Of a DNA stretch of 64,000 bases, positions 25,757 through 34,900 are shown one piece after another; positions within the stretch are counted from its first letter, which is position 1; every line of letters begins with the position of its first letter. The stretch is from Spirochaetales bacterium UBA6872 (lineage in GTDB: Bacteria; Spirochaetota; Spirochaetia; Sphaerochaetales; Sphaerochaetaceae). The stretch lies in assembly GCA_002452215.1 (NCBI GenBank), contig DKCO01000027.1:193-64192 (forward strand), in the 5' to 3' direction. The position numbers were made by a program, and so were the translations under genes. Under the pieces are notes generated by a model that worked only from the letters and a program-made list of their open reading frames with translations, was not told the DNA's origin and did no database searches.

Positions 25757-26815
25757 TTATGCCTTTCTCTCTTCCTCTTCGGTTTTATTTTCATCACTAT
25801 CTTTTTTGAACATGATAGATCTCAATTTCTCTTCAAGCTGGTTTGTAAACTCTGGATTTTCCTTAAGATAATCAAGTGTCTTGTCTCTTCCTTGCCCGAT
25901 TTTCTCTCCATTGTAGGAATACCAGGCACCGGATTTTTCAATCAAATCATACTTAAGAGCTGCATCAAGGATAGAACCTGTTTTCGATATTCCAGTCCCA
26001 AACATCAAATCCAATTCGCATTTCTTGAATGGAGGTGCAACCTTGTTCTTGACGATTTTCACTTTGACTCTGTTTCCAGATACATCATCAGCACTTTTGC
26101 CAATTGATTCTATCCTTCTTACATCCATTCTAACTGAAGCATAGAACTTCAATGCATTTCCACCTGTTGTTGTCTCTGGATTGCCAAACATCACACCGAT
26201 TTTCATTCTGATTTGGTTTATGAAGATTATAGTTGTATTGCTTTTCGACAATATTCCTGTTAGCTTTCGTAGAGCTTGAGACATCAGTCGTGCTTGAAGA
26301 CCCACATGGCTGTCGCCCATATCGCCTTCGATTTCAGCTTGAGGTGTCAAAGCAGCAACAGAGTCGACAACGATTATGTCTATTGCCCCGGATCTGACCA
26401 AGCGTTCTGTTATCTCCAATGCTTGCTCTCCATTGTCTGGTTGCGAAATCCATAGATCATCGATATCAACTCCAAGGTTTTTCGCATACACTGGATCCAA
26501 TGCATGTTCAGCATCAATGAATGCAGCTATTCCACCTTTCTTTTGAGCCTCAGCAACCGCATGAAGTGCAAGAGTAGTCTTTCCTGATGACTCAGGTCCA
26601 TAGATCTCTATTATCCTACCTTTTGGATAACCTCCTACTCCAAGTGCCTCATCAAGAAGAATTGAGCCAGACGGGATGGTCTCTACATCAAGGATTTCCT
26701 TCGAGTCTCCTAGTTTCATCAAAGAGCCTTTTCCAAACTCTTTGTCTATTTGAAGCCTTGCAGCTTCCAACGCTTCATTCTTTCCATTTGAATCAGTATT
26801 ATTTGCTTTTGCCAT
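25757..26815 (-). CDS. recA: Recombinase RecA
   Basis: A 352-residue RecA, the DNA-strand-exchange ATPase and SOS co-protease. Walker A is GPESSGKT (73-80); VDSVAALTP, IFINQIRMKIGVMFGNPET and GGNALKFYASVR are family signatures. AGGAGAGG lies 3 bases before the ATG. There is only a 27-base gap to dtd upstream, with no obvious LexA box in it, so transcription probably comes from the rpe promoter or from within dtd. Confidence 0.97.
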   Translation of the reverse strand: MAKANNTDSNGKNEALEAARLQIDKEFGKGSLMKLGDSKEILDVETIPSGSILLDEALGVGGYPKGRIIEIYGPESSGKTTLALHAVAEAQKKGGIAAFIDAEHALDPVYAKNLGVDIDDLWISQPDNGEQALEITERLVRSGAIDIIVVDSVAALTPQAEIEGDMGDSHVGLQARLMSQALRKLTGILSKSNTTIIFINQIRMKIGVMFGNPETTTGGNALKFYASVRMDVRRIESIGKSADDVSGNRVKVKIVKNKVAPPFKKCELDLMFGTGISKTGSILDAALKYDLIEKSGAWYSYNGEKIGQGRDKTLDYLKENPEFTNQLEEKLRSIMFKKDSDENKTEEEERKA

Positions 26816-26842
26816 GATCCTCTCCTAATTATATATACGGGC

Positions 26843-27316
26843 CTATCTCTTATTTTTGCACGTTATGTTTTTTATTTTATCGCTATCGAGAATGAAAGTT
26901 ATTGGCCCATCGTTCAAATATTGCAATTCCATGTGTGCACCAAATACACCAAGTTCTACATCTATCCCAAGCTCTTTTAAAACATTTGCACCCTTCAAAT
27001 AAAGCTTTTTTGCTTTCTCTGGCTCTTCTGACGTATCAAAGGAGGGCCTATTTCCACTATAGACATCAGCACAAAGCGTAAATTGGCTTATAAATAGGAT
27101 TTTGCGCCCTTTATCCAAGACGCTTAAGTTCATTTTATCATTTTCATCCAGGAAAATCCTTAATTTTACGAGCTTTTGCAAAAATGGCATGAGCATCCAA
27201 TCCTCATCACCTTTATCGACACCGAAATACACGAGAAGACCGGAGTCAATAGCACCAGTTAATTTCCCATCTACTTTGCAACTTGCATTCTTAACTCTTT
27301 GGATTACAGCCTTCAT
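26843..27316 (-). CDS. dtd: D-aminoacyl-tRNA deacylase
   Basis: A 157-residue DTD that removes mischarged D-amino acids (and glycine) from tRNA. The catalytic SQFTLCAD segment and GNRPSF are present, and the cross-subunit GlyPro motif appears as NDGPITF. It overlaps rpe by 4 bases (ATGA) and precedes recA. Confidence 0.94.
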   Translation of the reverse strand: MKAVIQRVKNASCKVDGKLTGAIDSGLLVYFGVDKGDEDWMLMPFLQKLVKLRIFLDENDKMNLSVLDKGRKILFISQFTLCADVYSGNRPSFDTSEEPEKAKKLYLKGANVLKELGIDVELGVFGAHMELQYLNDGPITFILDSDKIKNITCKNKR

Positions 27317-27984
27317 TGAATCTCCAATATGCTATCAAGCTCTTCGATGAAGCCCTTTTTGTCATTCTGAGAAAAGAATGATGTCCCCATTACAGCAACA
27401 TTTGCACCGGCTTTTGCGATATCTCTTATATTCGATACACCTATTCCGCCATCGACAGAGATCTGGTATCTATAGCCTTCGTCAGAACGTCTTATATCCA
27501 ACTCTGAAATCTTGGATATTGTCTCTGGGATAAACTTCTGCCCGCCCCAGCCCGGATTGACACTCATTACTAGAACATAATCGACATATGAGAGGACAGC
27601 TTCAATACTCGATACAGATGTTGCAGGATTTATTGCAACTCCACATTCAAGTCCAAGATCCTTGATCATTGAAAGACAACGCCATAGATGTTTTGTCGAT
27701 TCTTGATGCACAGTTATTATGTTGGCACCGGCGTCGGCGAAAGCCTTTATATGGTTTTCAGGATAATCAACCATCAAATGAGTATCAAAGATCAAATCAG
27801 AGCTTTTTCGTATATCATTGATCAATTTCGCACCAAAGGTAATTGTTGGCACAAAGGACCCGTCCATTACATCTAGATGAACATAGTCGCAACCACTTTC
27901 TGAAATATCATCCAAAGATGATAACAACTTGGAAAAGTCCGATGCTAGCAAAGATGGCGAGTATAGTATTGAATTCTGGCTCAT
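27313..27984 (-). CDS. rpe: Ribulose-phosphate 3-epimerase
   Basis: A 223-residue TIM-barrel enzyme interconverting ribulose 5-phosphate and xylulose 5-phosphate. Metal/catalytic segments are HLDVMDGSFVP (His36, Asp38, Asp41) and DTHLMV (His69), with SVDGGI near the C-terminus. I chose the ATG at 27984 because the family N-terminus (ILYSPSLLASDF) follows at once; the longer frame uses a TTG at 28014. No Shine-Dalgarno is seen, but a TATACT lies 7 bases upstream. It heads the rpe-dtd-recA-scpAB run. Confidence 0.92.
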   Translation of the reverse strand: MSQNSILYSPSLLASDFSKLLSSLDDISESGCDYVHLDVMDGSFVPTITFGAKLINDIRKSSDLIFDTHLMVDYPENHIKAFADAGANIITVHQESTKHLWRCLSMIKDLGLECGVAINPATSVSSIEAVLSYVDYVLVMSVNPGWGGQKFIPETISKISELDIRRSDEGYRYQISVDGGIGVSNIRDIAKAGANVAVMGTSFFSQNDKKGFIEELDSILEIQ

Positions 27985-27991
27985 AACAAAG

Positions 27992-27997
27992 AGTATA
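27992..27997 (-). promoter_or_regulatory. Possible -10 element giving a leaderless rpe transcript
   Basis: TATACT on the - strand ends 7 bases before the rpe ATG, which would start transcription at about the start codon. The rpe ATG has no Shine-Dalgarno. The matching -35 region (around 28015-28021) is poor. Confidence 0.35.
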
Positions 27998-28067
27998 ACG
28001 CATAAACAAATCAAACGATAAGTATCTATCTTGCTATTTATTGTTTTACTTGGAGTGAAAGATAAGT

Positions 28068-28095
28068 TTGCAAAAATCCAAAAGTATGTTATAAA
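28068..28095 (+). promoter_or_regulatory. greA promoter
   Basis: TTGCAA (28068-28073) and an extended -10 TGTTATAAA (hexamer 28090-28095) are spaced 16 bases. The start of transcription would be near 28102, giving a leader of about 93 bases before the ATG at 28195. Confidence 0.65.
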
Positions 28096-28124
28096 TTAGT
28101 AGGTATTGAAGTGGATTTCCGGTT

Positions 28125-28156
28125 CCGAGCAGATGGTCTGCCCGGTTTTTATTTTT
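28125..28156 (+). terminator. Intrinsic terminator inside the greA leader (attenuator)
   Basis: CCGAGCAGA (28125-28133) and TCTGCCCGG (28137-28145) form a 9-bp stem with one A-C mismatch and a 3-base loop, followed by TTTTTATTTTT. It lies between the promoter and the greA ATG. The upstream gene (rpe) is on the other strand, so this hairpin can only serve the greA transcript. Confidence 0.75.
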
Positions 28157-28194
28157 ACACATGGAAAGCGCTTTTTATACAAGGAGAGTTTTAT

Positions 28195-30927
28195 ATGATT
28201 GATTTGAAGCAACTTCTTCTAGAAGAGAAAAATATGGGCAAGAATCCATTATCTTCTTACAAAACTTCGAATTTTATTGCTTTGGATAATGATATTTCGG
28301 CTATGAAAGACAACAAGAAAACCGAATTGAGGGAAGCTTGCCTTGAAGCCTTGGGTGAAAACAAGGATTCGATTGTCCTTGCATACATTGCTGGAAAAAT
28401 AAAATTAATGCTCAGATCTCATGAGTCAAATGTAACTTTGAATAATCTTGCATTGGATTTCTACAATGCAAGGAACTGGGATGTTGCTGAATACATAGCA
28501 AAGGCTATTGTCGAGAAAAGCGAGTCTCCAAAAGCATTGAGAATACTTGGCGATGTTGAGTCTGAAAAAGGCAATGAAAGCGAAAAATGGAACTACTATG
28601 AGCGTTATGTAAAAGCTGACAACCAAGACATGGATGTGATTGTTCATGTTGCTGATCATTATGAGGCTGCCGGAGACAAGAAGAACTCTATGAGCCTTTA
28701 TCAAAGAGCTCTTTTGAGACTTGCAAAGAGCGATGACGAGCAAAGGATAAAGAAGATCTTTGGAAAACTTCTAGAGAATGGAAAGACAGATTTCCCATTC
28801 TATTCTTCTTACGTTGAGAATATTGCCGAAAAGCAACCTGAGCTTGCATTTGAGCTAGACAAGATCTTGATGTCTTACTTGATAAAAGAAAGAGACAGCT
28901 TGAAGAGCGGTGAAAACAAGGCATCCGAGATAAAGAAAAACCTTGAGAATATAATAGCAACAGCGAAGTCAATGCTTTCAATTAAAAGCGATGATCAAGA
29001 AGTGAGGAAACAACTTTTTGAGGCACTATCTGCAATGTATGGCTCTTCATCAAGATTCAAGCAAGTAAGTTCAAAATACAATGTTCTAAAGGCAGATAAT
29101 CCTATAAAGGCCCTTGAGGATTTCGAGAAGGATATCTCTTACTCTGAAAAGACATATGTACTGAGGAAGGCTGATAGACGAGTTGGGCTTATTACATCTA
29201 TCGAAAAAGGTATTTTGACAGTAAAGTACTCAGCTATGGACGAGAAGACTCTTCCTTTGGAATCGGCTTACAATGCTTTAATTCCTCTTACTAATCAAAA
29301 CATCAAAGCAATCAAAAAGGGTGTTCCCGCTCAAAAGATAGAAGCAAAGATAAATGGCGTAGATGGAATTGAATGGCTAGTAAGAACACTACTTTATTCT
29401 GCGACAGAGAACAAAATGCAACTTAAAGACATGAAAGCGGAAATTGTGCCATCTGTTGTCGATGAAGCAAAATGGAAAGTACTTGCGGAGAAAATCAAGG
29501 AAGAAGTAAAGAAGAATCCATATGTGAGAATTATTCCTGGCGCATCTGACACATATGAGCTTACAGCTTATCCATCAACAGAAGAAGAAAAACAACTTTA
29601 TATGTTCAGAGCTGCAAACTCTATATATGAGAAGATCTCCATCATGCATGATGCTATTTCCATCAAGGATATGAAGAAGGATTCAGATGCATTTCTTGAA
29701 ATGGTAGGATACTTCAAGGATAGTGCAAAAGACAAAGCAAAGCCTATGGACAACAGGATCTCTTCAATTTTGATTCTTGACTATGCATCCGAACGTGGAG
29801 TGCCAGTTGATGCTGAGATAGATTTCGATGATTTGTACAAGCTCCTTTCAGATATAGAAAAGAAGGATATTTTCAAGGCAATCGATAGTGCTGATATAAA
29901 GAAAGAGTTTATAAACAAGGTTGCTGAAATCGACAAGAATGCATACCAAACACTAGAAATGCTCTTCCCTCTTTATATATCATCTTTCTTGTCATCCAAG
30001 CTTAGGGTACTTGATAAGAAGAGCTATTACGAATTTATAAACAGGACTGTCAATAATTTCAGAGATAATATCGCTTCTTTCATCTATTTTGCTATTGATG
30101 CAAAGCTTGATGACAAAGCAATTAAGAGTGCAAATCTCACAAAAGACAGGATCTTCAAGACAGAGCTTATGGCATTGGCAAATTGCTACAAGAGCCTCGA
30201 TAGCCAAGAAAACAGGAAGAATATCAAAGCCCTTACAAAGGATCTCGTTGAGATGAGAACAATCGATAAATTCCTTGAAAGCGCATCAAGAGAATCGATA
30301 GATGAGATAAAGACACTATTGCTTTTCAATGAAGGCTTGGATACTCCTGATAAAAACAGGTATAGAGAGATTATCAAAAAGAGATTCCCAGACTATACAT
30401 TCTCAGAGGAGAAAAACCTGGCACCTGTCGATATAAAGGCTAAAGCACAGCAAGGATTTATGTGTTCTCAATCAAGCTTTGATAAGAAAAAAGCTGAACT
30501 GAGAAATTTGAAGGAAGTCCAAATTCCTGCAAACTTGAAGGATATTTCCACAGCAAGGGAGCTTGGAGACTTGAGAGAAAACTCCGAATACCAATATGCT
30601 AAGGATCACAAGAGGGAGCTTGATAGACGTGTTGCCGAGCTTACAGCTGACTTGAACAGTGTAAAAGTAATGAAGAAAAGCGATGTTGTTGATGGTTTGA
30701 TTGGATTTGGAATGAGGGTTGAACTTAAGGACAATGAGACAGGAAATGATTTTTCATATACATTCCTAGGACGATGGGAGTCGGATCCTGACCATGGCAT
30801 AATAGATATAAATGCGCCAGTTGGAAAGGCTTTGATTAACCACAAAGCGGGAGACAGAGTCAAATTCCAGATTGGAGAAAGAGTTTGCGATTACACTGTT
30901 TTGAAAATCGAAGAAATAGATTTTTAG
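28195..30927 (+). CDS. greA: Transcript cleavage factor GreA with a long N-terminal extension
   Basis: A 910-residue protein. Only the last ~150 residues are GreA: a coiled coil with ARELGDLRENSEYQYAKDHK, where Asp792 and Glu795 match the acidic tip that reaches the RNA polymerase active site, then the FKBP-like domain ending RVKFQIGERVCDYTVLKIE. The N-terminal ~750 residues are helical with TPR-like segments (about 65-200) and a stretch resembling a small beta domain (about 325-390). Spirochaetes are known, from memory, to carry such enlarged GreA proteins. The start at 28195 has AAGGAG 8 bases upstream; a longer frame reaches back through the leader terminator and is rejected. GreA restarts backtracked RNA polymerase; the extension's role is unknown. 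Confidence 0.9.
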   Translation: MIDLKQLLLEEKNMGKNPLSSYKTSNFIALDNDISAMKDNKKTELREACLEALGENKDSIVLAYIAGKIKLMLRSHESNVTLNNLALDFYNARNWDVAEYIAKAIVEKSESPKALRILGDVESEKGNESEKWNYYERYVKADNQDMDVIVHVADHYEAAGDKKNSMSLYQRALLRLAKSDDEQRIKKIFGKLLENGKTDFPFYSSYVENIAEKQPELAFELDKILMSYLIKERDSLKSGENKASEIKKNLENIIATAKSMLSIKSDDQEVRKQLFEALSAMYGSSSRFKQVSSKYNVLKADNPIKALEDFEKDISYSEKTYVLRKADRRVGLITSIEKGILTVKYSAMDEKTLPLESAYNALIPLTNQNIKAIKKGVPAQKIEAKINGVDGIEWLVRTLLYSATENKMQLKDMKAEIVPSVVDEAKWKVLAEKIKEEVKKNPYVRIIPGASDTYELTAYPSTEEEKQLYMFRAANSIYEKISIMHDAISIKDMKKDSDAFLEMVGYFKDSAKDKAKPMDNRISSILILDYASERGVPVDAEIDFDDLYKLLSDIEKKDIFKAIDSADIKKEFINKVAEIDKNAYQTLEMLFPLYISSFLSSKLRVLDKKSYYEFINRTVNNFRDNIASFIYFAIDAKLDDKAIKSANLTKDRIFKTELMALANCYKSLDSQENRKNIKALTKDLVEMRTIDKFLESASRESIDEIKTLLLFNEGLDTPDKNRYREIIKKRFPDYTFSEEKNLAPVDIKAKAQQGFMCSQSSFDKKKAELRNLKEVQIPANLKDISTARELGDLRENSEYQYAKDHKRELDRRVAELTADLNSVKVMKKSDVVDGLIGFGMRVELKDNETGNDFSYTFLGRWESDPDHGIIDINAPVGKALINHKAGDRVKFQIGERVCDYTVLKIEEIDF

Positions 30928-30936
30928 CATTTTTGG

Positions 30937-30968
30937 CAGCTGTTGGCTCAATCCAGCAGCTGTTTTTT
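30937..30968 (+). terminator. Intrinsic terminator after greA
   Basis: CAGCTGTTGG / CCAGCAGCTG form a 10-bp stem with one mismatch and a 6-base loop, followed by six T residues, 10 bases after the stop. Confidence 0.88.
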
Positions 30969-31062
30969 CAATTATTACCTTGCTTGTTAAGTGGTTACTA
31001 GCTTAAAATGTTTTTTAAGATGATATTTTGGGATATATTGAGTTCTCAGGGGAAGGTTCTAC

Positions 31063-33336
31063 ATGGGAAATAAAAATAATCGTTTTCTGTCTGCAATCAG
31101 CATCATTTTGCTTTTTGCTGTTGTTGCTGCTTTGTATGTTGTTCCAAGCATCCAAGCAATAAAAGGCTTTGGGGTTTTGACAATATCTTCTAGCCAAGAA
31201 GAGACAGATTCTCAAAAAGCAAAAGATGAAAGTACAACTGTCATTTCGAAAACAGACGAAAAAGATTCAATAGCAGATGAAAACAAGGAAATAACAGAAG
31301 AAGAGAGTCCTTTGTTTGTAAAACGCGATTTGTTGGTACATGGCTATCATATTGTTATAGATGCATATGATGGTTATGGTTCTATAAGAGTTCCTAGCTC
31401 CTTGAATGATGATGATTTGGCAGCGGGCCTTTCTATCGCATCAAACTCCCTTGGATATGTTGCTAATGAAATCAGCTTCAAAGTCGAAGGGAAAACAATT
31501 GATCTTGTTTATAACCAAGGACATACAGAGAAAGAGATCAATGCAATCATCGACAAAGTCCAAGATGCACTTGGAGCGATCAAGATAGATGTGCCAGACA
31601 AGCCAGAACTTGAAGTTGAAGATCAAAAGTTTGATGAAGATGAAAACACAATCGAGAGAAAACTTGAATTATATTCAACAGATATACTTGCTTTGGTCTC
31701 AAATGAAGATGCAATCTTCACTTACCCAAAGGGCATTGCAAGTATAGATGAAGTAGTAGATATAATTGTCGATTTCCTTTCAACTCTAAGCATCGATTCT
31801 TTTGATTGCGATATCTCAGATGGAGAGGTTTTGATCCATCTGGATAGAGAGTATTCCAAAGATGATATAGATTATGCTCTCGATAGATTGCAAGAGTACT
31901 TTGATTTGCTTGAAAGCAAAGTTGATACAAAAGAAGAGCCTGTGGCTGATGTAACACTGCCTATTGTTCCAGCTGTTCCAAAGGCTCCAACTCTAACAGT
32001 TGCATCGCAAGCTCTTCTAGGTGATGCAACAGTGAACCACATCCATAGAGATATAGCTCTATATGGCACGACAATATCGGCAGATGCATATGATGGATAT
32101 GCTGTATTCAACCACACATTGGCTATAGAAGAGGATGAGCTTGCATCAGAGCTTTCGTCTCTTCTAACTCTCTACCCTTCCCTTCTTTCTGATTTCGACT
32201 TCGCTCTCTCTGATAAGAGCGTAGAGGCGTACTATCCAAATGGCTACACAGTCAGAGAGATAAACAGCTTGCTCGATTCTCTTGAGGCTATAGCAAGAAG
32301 CTTGGATGAGGAAGCAAAGGCAAAGGAGCCTCCTCTAGCTACAGGCTTCGATATAGACATCGAGAAGTATCTTGTAGCTGAGCCTATCAAGAGAGTCATC
32401 GACGCATCTGGCATAGAGATCAAAGCAGAAGTCTATGACGGCTATGCACGCTTGGCCTATGACTCAAGTGCAATAAGCGAAGAGGATGCAGCAGATGCGC
32501 TTGTCATTCTTTATGGCAAGTTCAGCCCAGAGCTTGCATCATTTGACTTTGCTCTCTCTGAGGGCTTGACAGAAGTCTTGTTCCCAGAAGGAAACAGCGA
32601 CGATGAGCTTAATTGGTATGTAGATCAGCTTGAAGCATTCATAGAGAGCCTTATGTCGACAGAGAAGGATAAAGAGGAAACAGTTGTCGAAGAAGCACCT
32701 ATTGTTCCAGCTGTTCCAAAGGCTCCAACTCTAACAGTTGCTTCGCAAGCTCTCAACCCAATCAAGATCTCAAGATCAATGCAACTCTTTGATTATCCAG
32801 TCACAGTTGAAGTTTCAAATAATGAAGCATATTTCGTCTTCCCAGAGTTTGTTAGCGAAGAAGATATAACAAATTGTGTTGTTGGTCTTTGCGTAAAATA
32901 CAATGACATCCTAAAGGATTTCGATTTTATGGTAGGAAACAATACGCTTGTTGCTACTTTCGCCAATAAATACACAGAAGATGAGATAAACAATTTCTTG
33001 GATTTTATTGAATCGATGTTGGCTTCTTTCAGTCCAGTTAATCAAAATACCAATGATGGATCCAATCTTATAAGAACATACTCGTATGATGGACTTTCAA
33101 TTGAGGCAAATGCATCTGATGGCTACGCAGTTTTCTCTGGAATAGACGATCTCGATCAGGAAAAAGCAGCTTCATTCCTTGTTGGTCTTTACCAAAACTT
33201 TGGAGCCAAAATGGCTGACTTCGACTTTGCGCTTGATTCAGATTCCATTATTGCAATCTATAGTAATGGCTATACTGACAGCGAGATTTCGTCATTCTTG
33301 GATGCTATCGAAACTTACATAGAAAGCATTGAATAA
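31063..33336 (+). CDS. Membrane-anchored protein with six ~90-residue repeats, unknown function
   Basis: A 757-residue protein with an N-terminal transmembrane anchor (about 9-33) and an acidic Ser/Glu linker. Six related modules follow, near residues 90-178, 198-286, 325-413, 440-533, 566-656 and 667-757. Each shows the pattern: beta strand with AYDGYA or equivalent, acidic E/D-E-D helix, long helix, DFDFAL strand, Y-x-N-GYT, helix EI-x-x-LD-x-x-E. Two linkers carry the identical stretch IVPAVPKAPTLTVASQAL. The protein is strongly acidic and likely periplasmic, tethered to the inner membrane. I know no named domain with this pattern. It stands alone, with terminators on both sides, between greA and a convergent MATE gene. 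Confidence 0.85.
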   Translation: MGNKNNRFLSAISIILLFAVVAALYVVPSIQAIKGFGVLTISSSQEETDSQKAKDESTTVISKTDEKDSIADENKEITEEESPLFVKRDLLVHGYHIVIDAYDGYGSIRVPSSLNDDDLAAGLSIASNSLGYVANEISFKVEGKTIDLVYNQGHTEKEINAIIDKVQDALGAIKIDVPDKPELEVEDQKFDEDENTIERKLELYSTDILALVSNEDAIFTYPKGIASIDEVVDIIVDFLSTLSIDSFDCDISDGEVLIHLDREYSKDDIDYALDRLQEYFDLLESKVDTKEEPVADVTLPIVPAVPKAPTLTVASQALLGDATVNHIHRDIALYGTTISADAYDGYAVFNHTLAIEEDELASELSSLLTLYPSLLSDFDFALSDKSVEAYYPNGYTVREINSLLDSLEAIARSLDEEAKAKEPPLATGFDIDIEKYLVAEPIKRVIDASGIEIKAEVYDGYARLAYDSSAISEEDAADALVILYGKFSPELASFDFALSEGLTEVLFPEGNSDDELNWYVDQLEAFIESLMSTEKDKEETVVEEAPIVPAVPKAPTLTVASQALNPIKISRSMQLFDYPVTVEVSNNEAYFVFPEFVSEEDITNCVVGLCVKYNDILKDFDFMVGNNTLVATFANKYTEDEINNFLDFIESMLASFSPVNQNTNDGSNLIRTYSYDGLSIEANASDGYAVFSGIDDLDQEKAASFLVGLYQNFGAKMADFDFALDSDSIIAIYSNGYTDSEISSFLDAIETYIESIE
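31961..32015 (+). repeat. 55-bp direct repeat, copy 1
   Basis: Coding direct repeat inside the six-module protein, matching copy 2 at 32699-32753 with one mismatch. The offset is 738 bases, exactly 246 codons, so recombination between copies would delete or add modules in frame. Confidence 0.88.
32699..32753 (+). repeat. 55-bp direct repeat, copy 2
   Basis: Partner of the copy at 31961-32015; the single difference is t for a in the codon tgc(a/t)cg region. Encodes the second proline-rich linker between modules 4 and 5. Confidence 0.88.
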
Positions 33337-33359
33337 AAACATCTGTAAATAGCTTGATT

Positions 33360-33394
33360 GAGGGAAGTTGAATATAGTCTCTTCCCTCTTTTTT
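33360..33394 (+). terminator. Intrinsic terminator after the six-module gene
   Basis: GAGGGAAG (33360-33367) and CTTCCCTC (33381-33388) form a perfect 8-bp stem with a 13-base loop, followed by six T residues. It touches the 3' end of the convergent MATE gene. Confidence 0.8.
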
Positions 33395-34736
33395 ATTGTT
33401 TGCATAGTTTCCCGACATTTCTTCTCATATATAAAAGATAAACGGGAATAGTAACAATATTCGATGAAAGCCAAGCAAGAGGATGTGCAAACGCAATGCC
33501 TTTATATCCAAAAACCCGGCCAAGAGCAATCGAGGCAATACATCTAGCTAAAAGCTCAAGAATACATGCCAAAAAAGGCGCCCATGAGATGTTCATGCTT
33601 TGATCTGTTGTCCTGAATACAACTATAAGGCCAAGCAGAAGATAAAATGGAACAACAACAATAAAGTAGTCTTTTACATACATGTAGATATCGGGGGTTG
33701 GATTTGATACAAATAGCGAAACAATATATGGCTCGACAAGAAAGATAATCAAAGCAATAAGAATATTTGTTCCTTCTACTATTATCAAACTTGAGCGAAC
33801 GCCTTTTCTTACCCTATCAAATTTTCCAGCACCATAGTTTTGGCCAACATAAGTCGATATAGCAACCAAGAAGGCATTATTCACAAGGACAGAGAGCTGA
33901 TCGACTTTTGTAGCAACTGTATATCCTGATATGGCTGTTGTGCCTAGCAAATTCACAGCTTTTTGCATGACAATTTGACCGATACACATAACAGATAGTT
34001 GAAACCCCATCAGAAATCCAATTTTTAAATGCTTGCAAATATTATTGAAATCCAATTTCCAGATGGATTTCTCAATATTGAACTCATCATATTTCTTCAC
34101 AGCTACAAATGTACACAGAATAGATGCAAGAAACTGGGACAATACAGTCGCAAGAGCTGCCCCTGCTACACCCATTTTGAATGTCAAGATGAACAAAAGG
34201 TCAAGAAATATATTCAATATTGAAGAGAATATCAAGAAAACAAGAGGAGTTTTGCTATCACCTAGAGCCCTAAGCATATTTGAAATCATATTGTAGAATA
34301 TGGTTGCACCTGTTCCAGCTAGAACTATGAAAAGATATATGCAAGCATCATTTCTTATCTCATTTGGTATCTCCATCCAAGACATCATTGGTGAGCACAA
34401 AGGCAATACTATTGCTGTTAGAACAACAGTAAAGAAAATAGAAAGATATGTTGATGAAACAATGCTTTTCTTCACACCAAGCTTGTCTTTTAATCCGAAT
34501 GCTTGAGCAAGTACAACTGAAAAACCATTTGTAAAACCTTGAATAAAACAAAGGATGAAATAAACAATTATGGTAGTACTTCCAACAGCCGCAAGAGAAT
34601 CCTCGCCGATAGTCTGTCCAACGATAATTGTATCGGCAAGAGTATAAAATAGCTGGAATATATTTCCACCAATTACAGGAAGAGAGAATTTTAGGATTAA
34701 TGTAAAAGGTCTTCCATTTGTTAAGTCTGTCGTCAT
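33393..34736 (-). CDS. MATE family efflux transporter
   Basis: A 447-residue inner-membrane protein with about 12 transmembrane helices and the MATE opening GRPFTLILKFSLPVIGGNIFQLFY and DTIIVGQTIGEDSLAAVGST. MATE proteins export drugs or metabolites using Na+ or H+ gradients. The ATG at 34736 matches the family N-terminus; the longer frame uses a TTG at 34757. It is convergent with the six-module gene and divergent from mntP. The substrate cannot be read from the sequence. Confidence 0.92.
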   Translation of the reverse strand: MTTDLTNGRPFTLILKFSLPVIGGNIFQLFYTLADTIIVGQTIGEDSLAAVGSTTIIVYFILCFIQGFTNGFSVVLAQAFGLKDKLGVKKSIVSSTYLSIFFTVVLTAIVLPLCSPMMSWMEIPNEIRNDACIYLFIVLAGTGATIFYNMISNMLRALGDSKTPLVFLIFSSILNIFLDLLFILTFKMGVAGAALATVLSQFLASILCTFVAVKKYDEFNIEKSIWKLDFNNICKHLKIGFLMGFQLSVMCIGQIVMQKAVNLLGTTAISGYTVATKVDQLSVLVNNAFLVAISTYVGQNYGAGKFDRVRKGVRSSLIIVEGTNILIALIIFLVEPYIVSLFVSNPTPDIYMYVKDYFIVVVPFYLLLGLIVVFRTTDQSMNISWAPFLACILELLARCIASIALGRVFGYKGIAFAHPLAWLSSNIVTIPVYLLYMRRNVGKLCKQ

Positions 34737-34900
34737 TTTCTTGATTCCTAAGCGCAAATATAATATTCAATTTAAGCAAAGAAAAGAACAAGAATTGCTC
34801 AAAATCCTTTTAGCTTGTATTTATCTTAATAAATTGTTGCATGATAAATTTTTTTCTGATAGATTTTCTCAGGGTATTAAGGTGAGAACTGGAGTTGAAA

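Noticed and set aside
28111..28194. Longer N-terminus for GreA reaching back to 28111
   Set aside because: It would translate through a terminator hairpin and its T tract and lacks a ribosome-binding site, whereas AAGGAG precedes the ATG at 28195.
34737..34900. Manganese riboswitch (yybP-ykoY) upstream of mntP
   Set aside because: I looked for the motif's GC-rich paired helices and conserved loops and could not find them; the gap is AT-rich with no strong hairpin.
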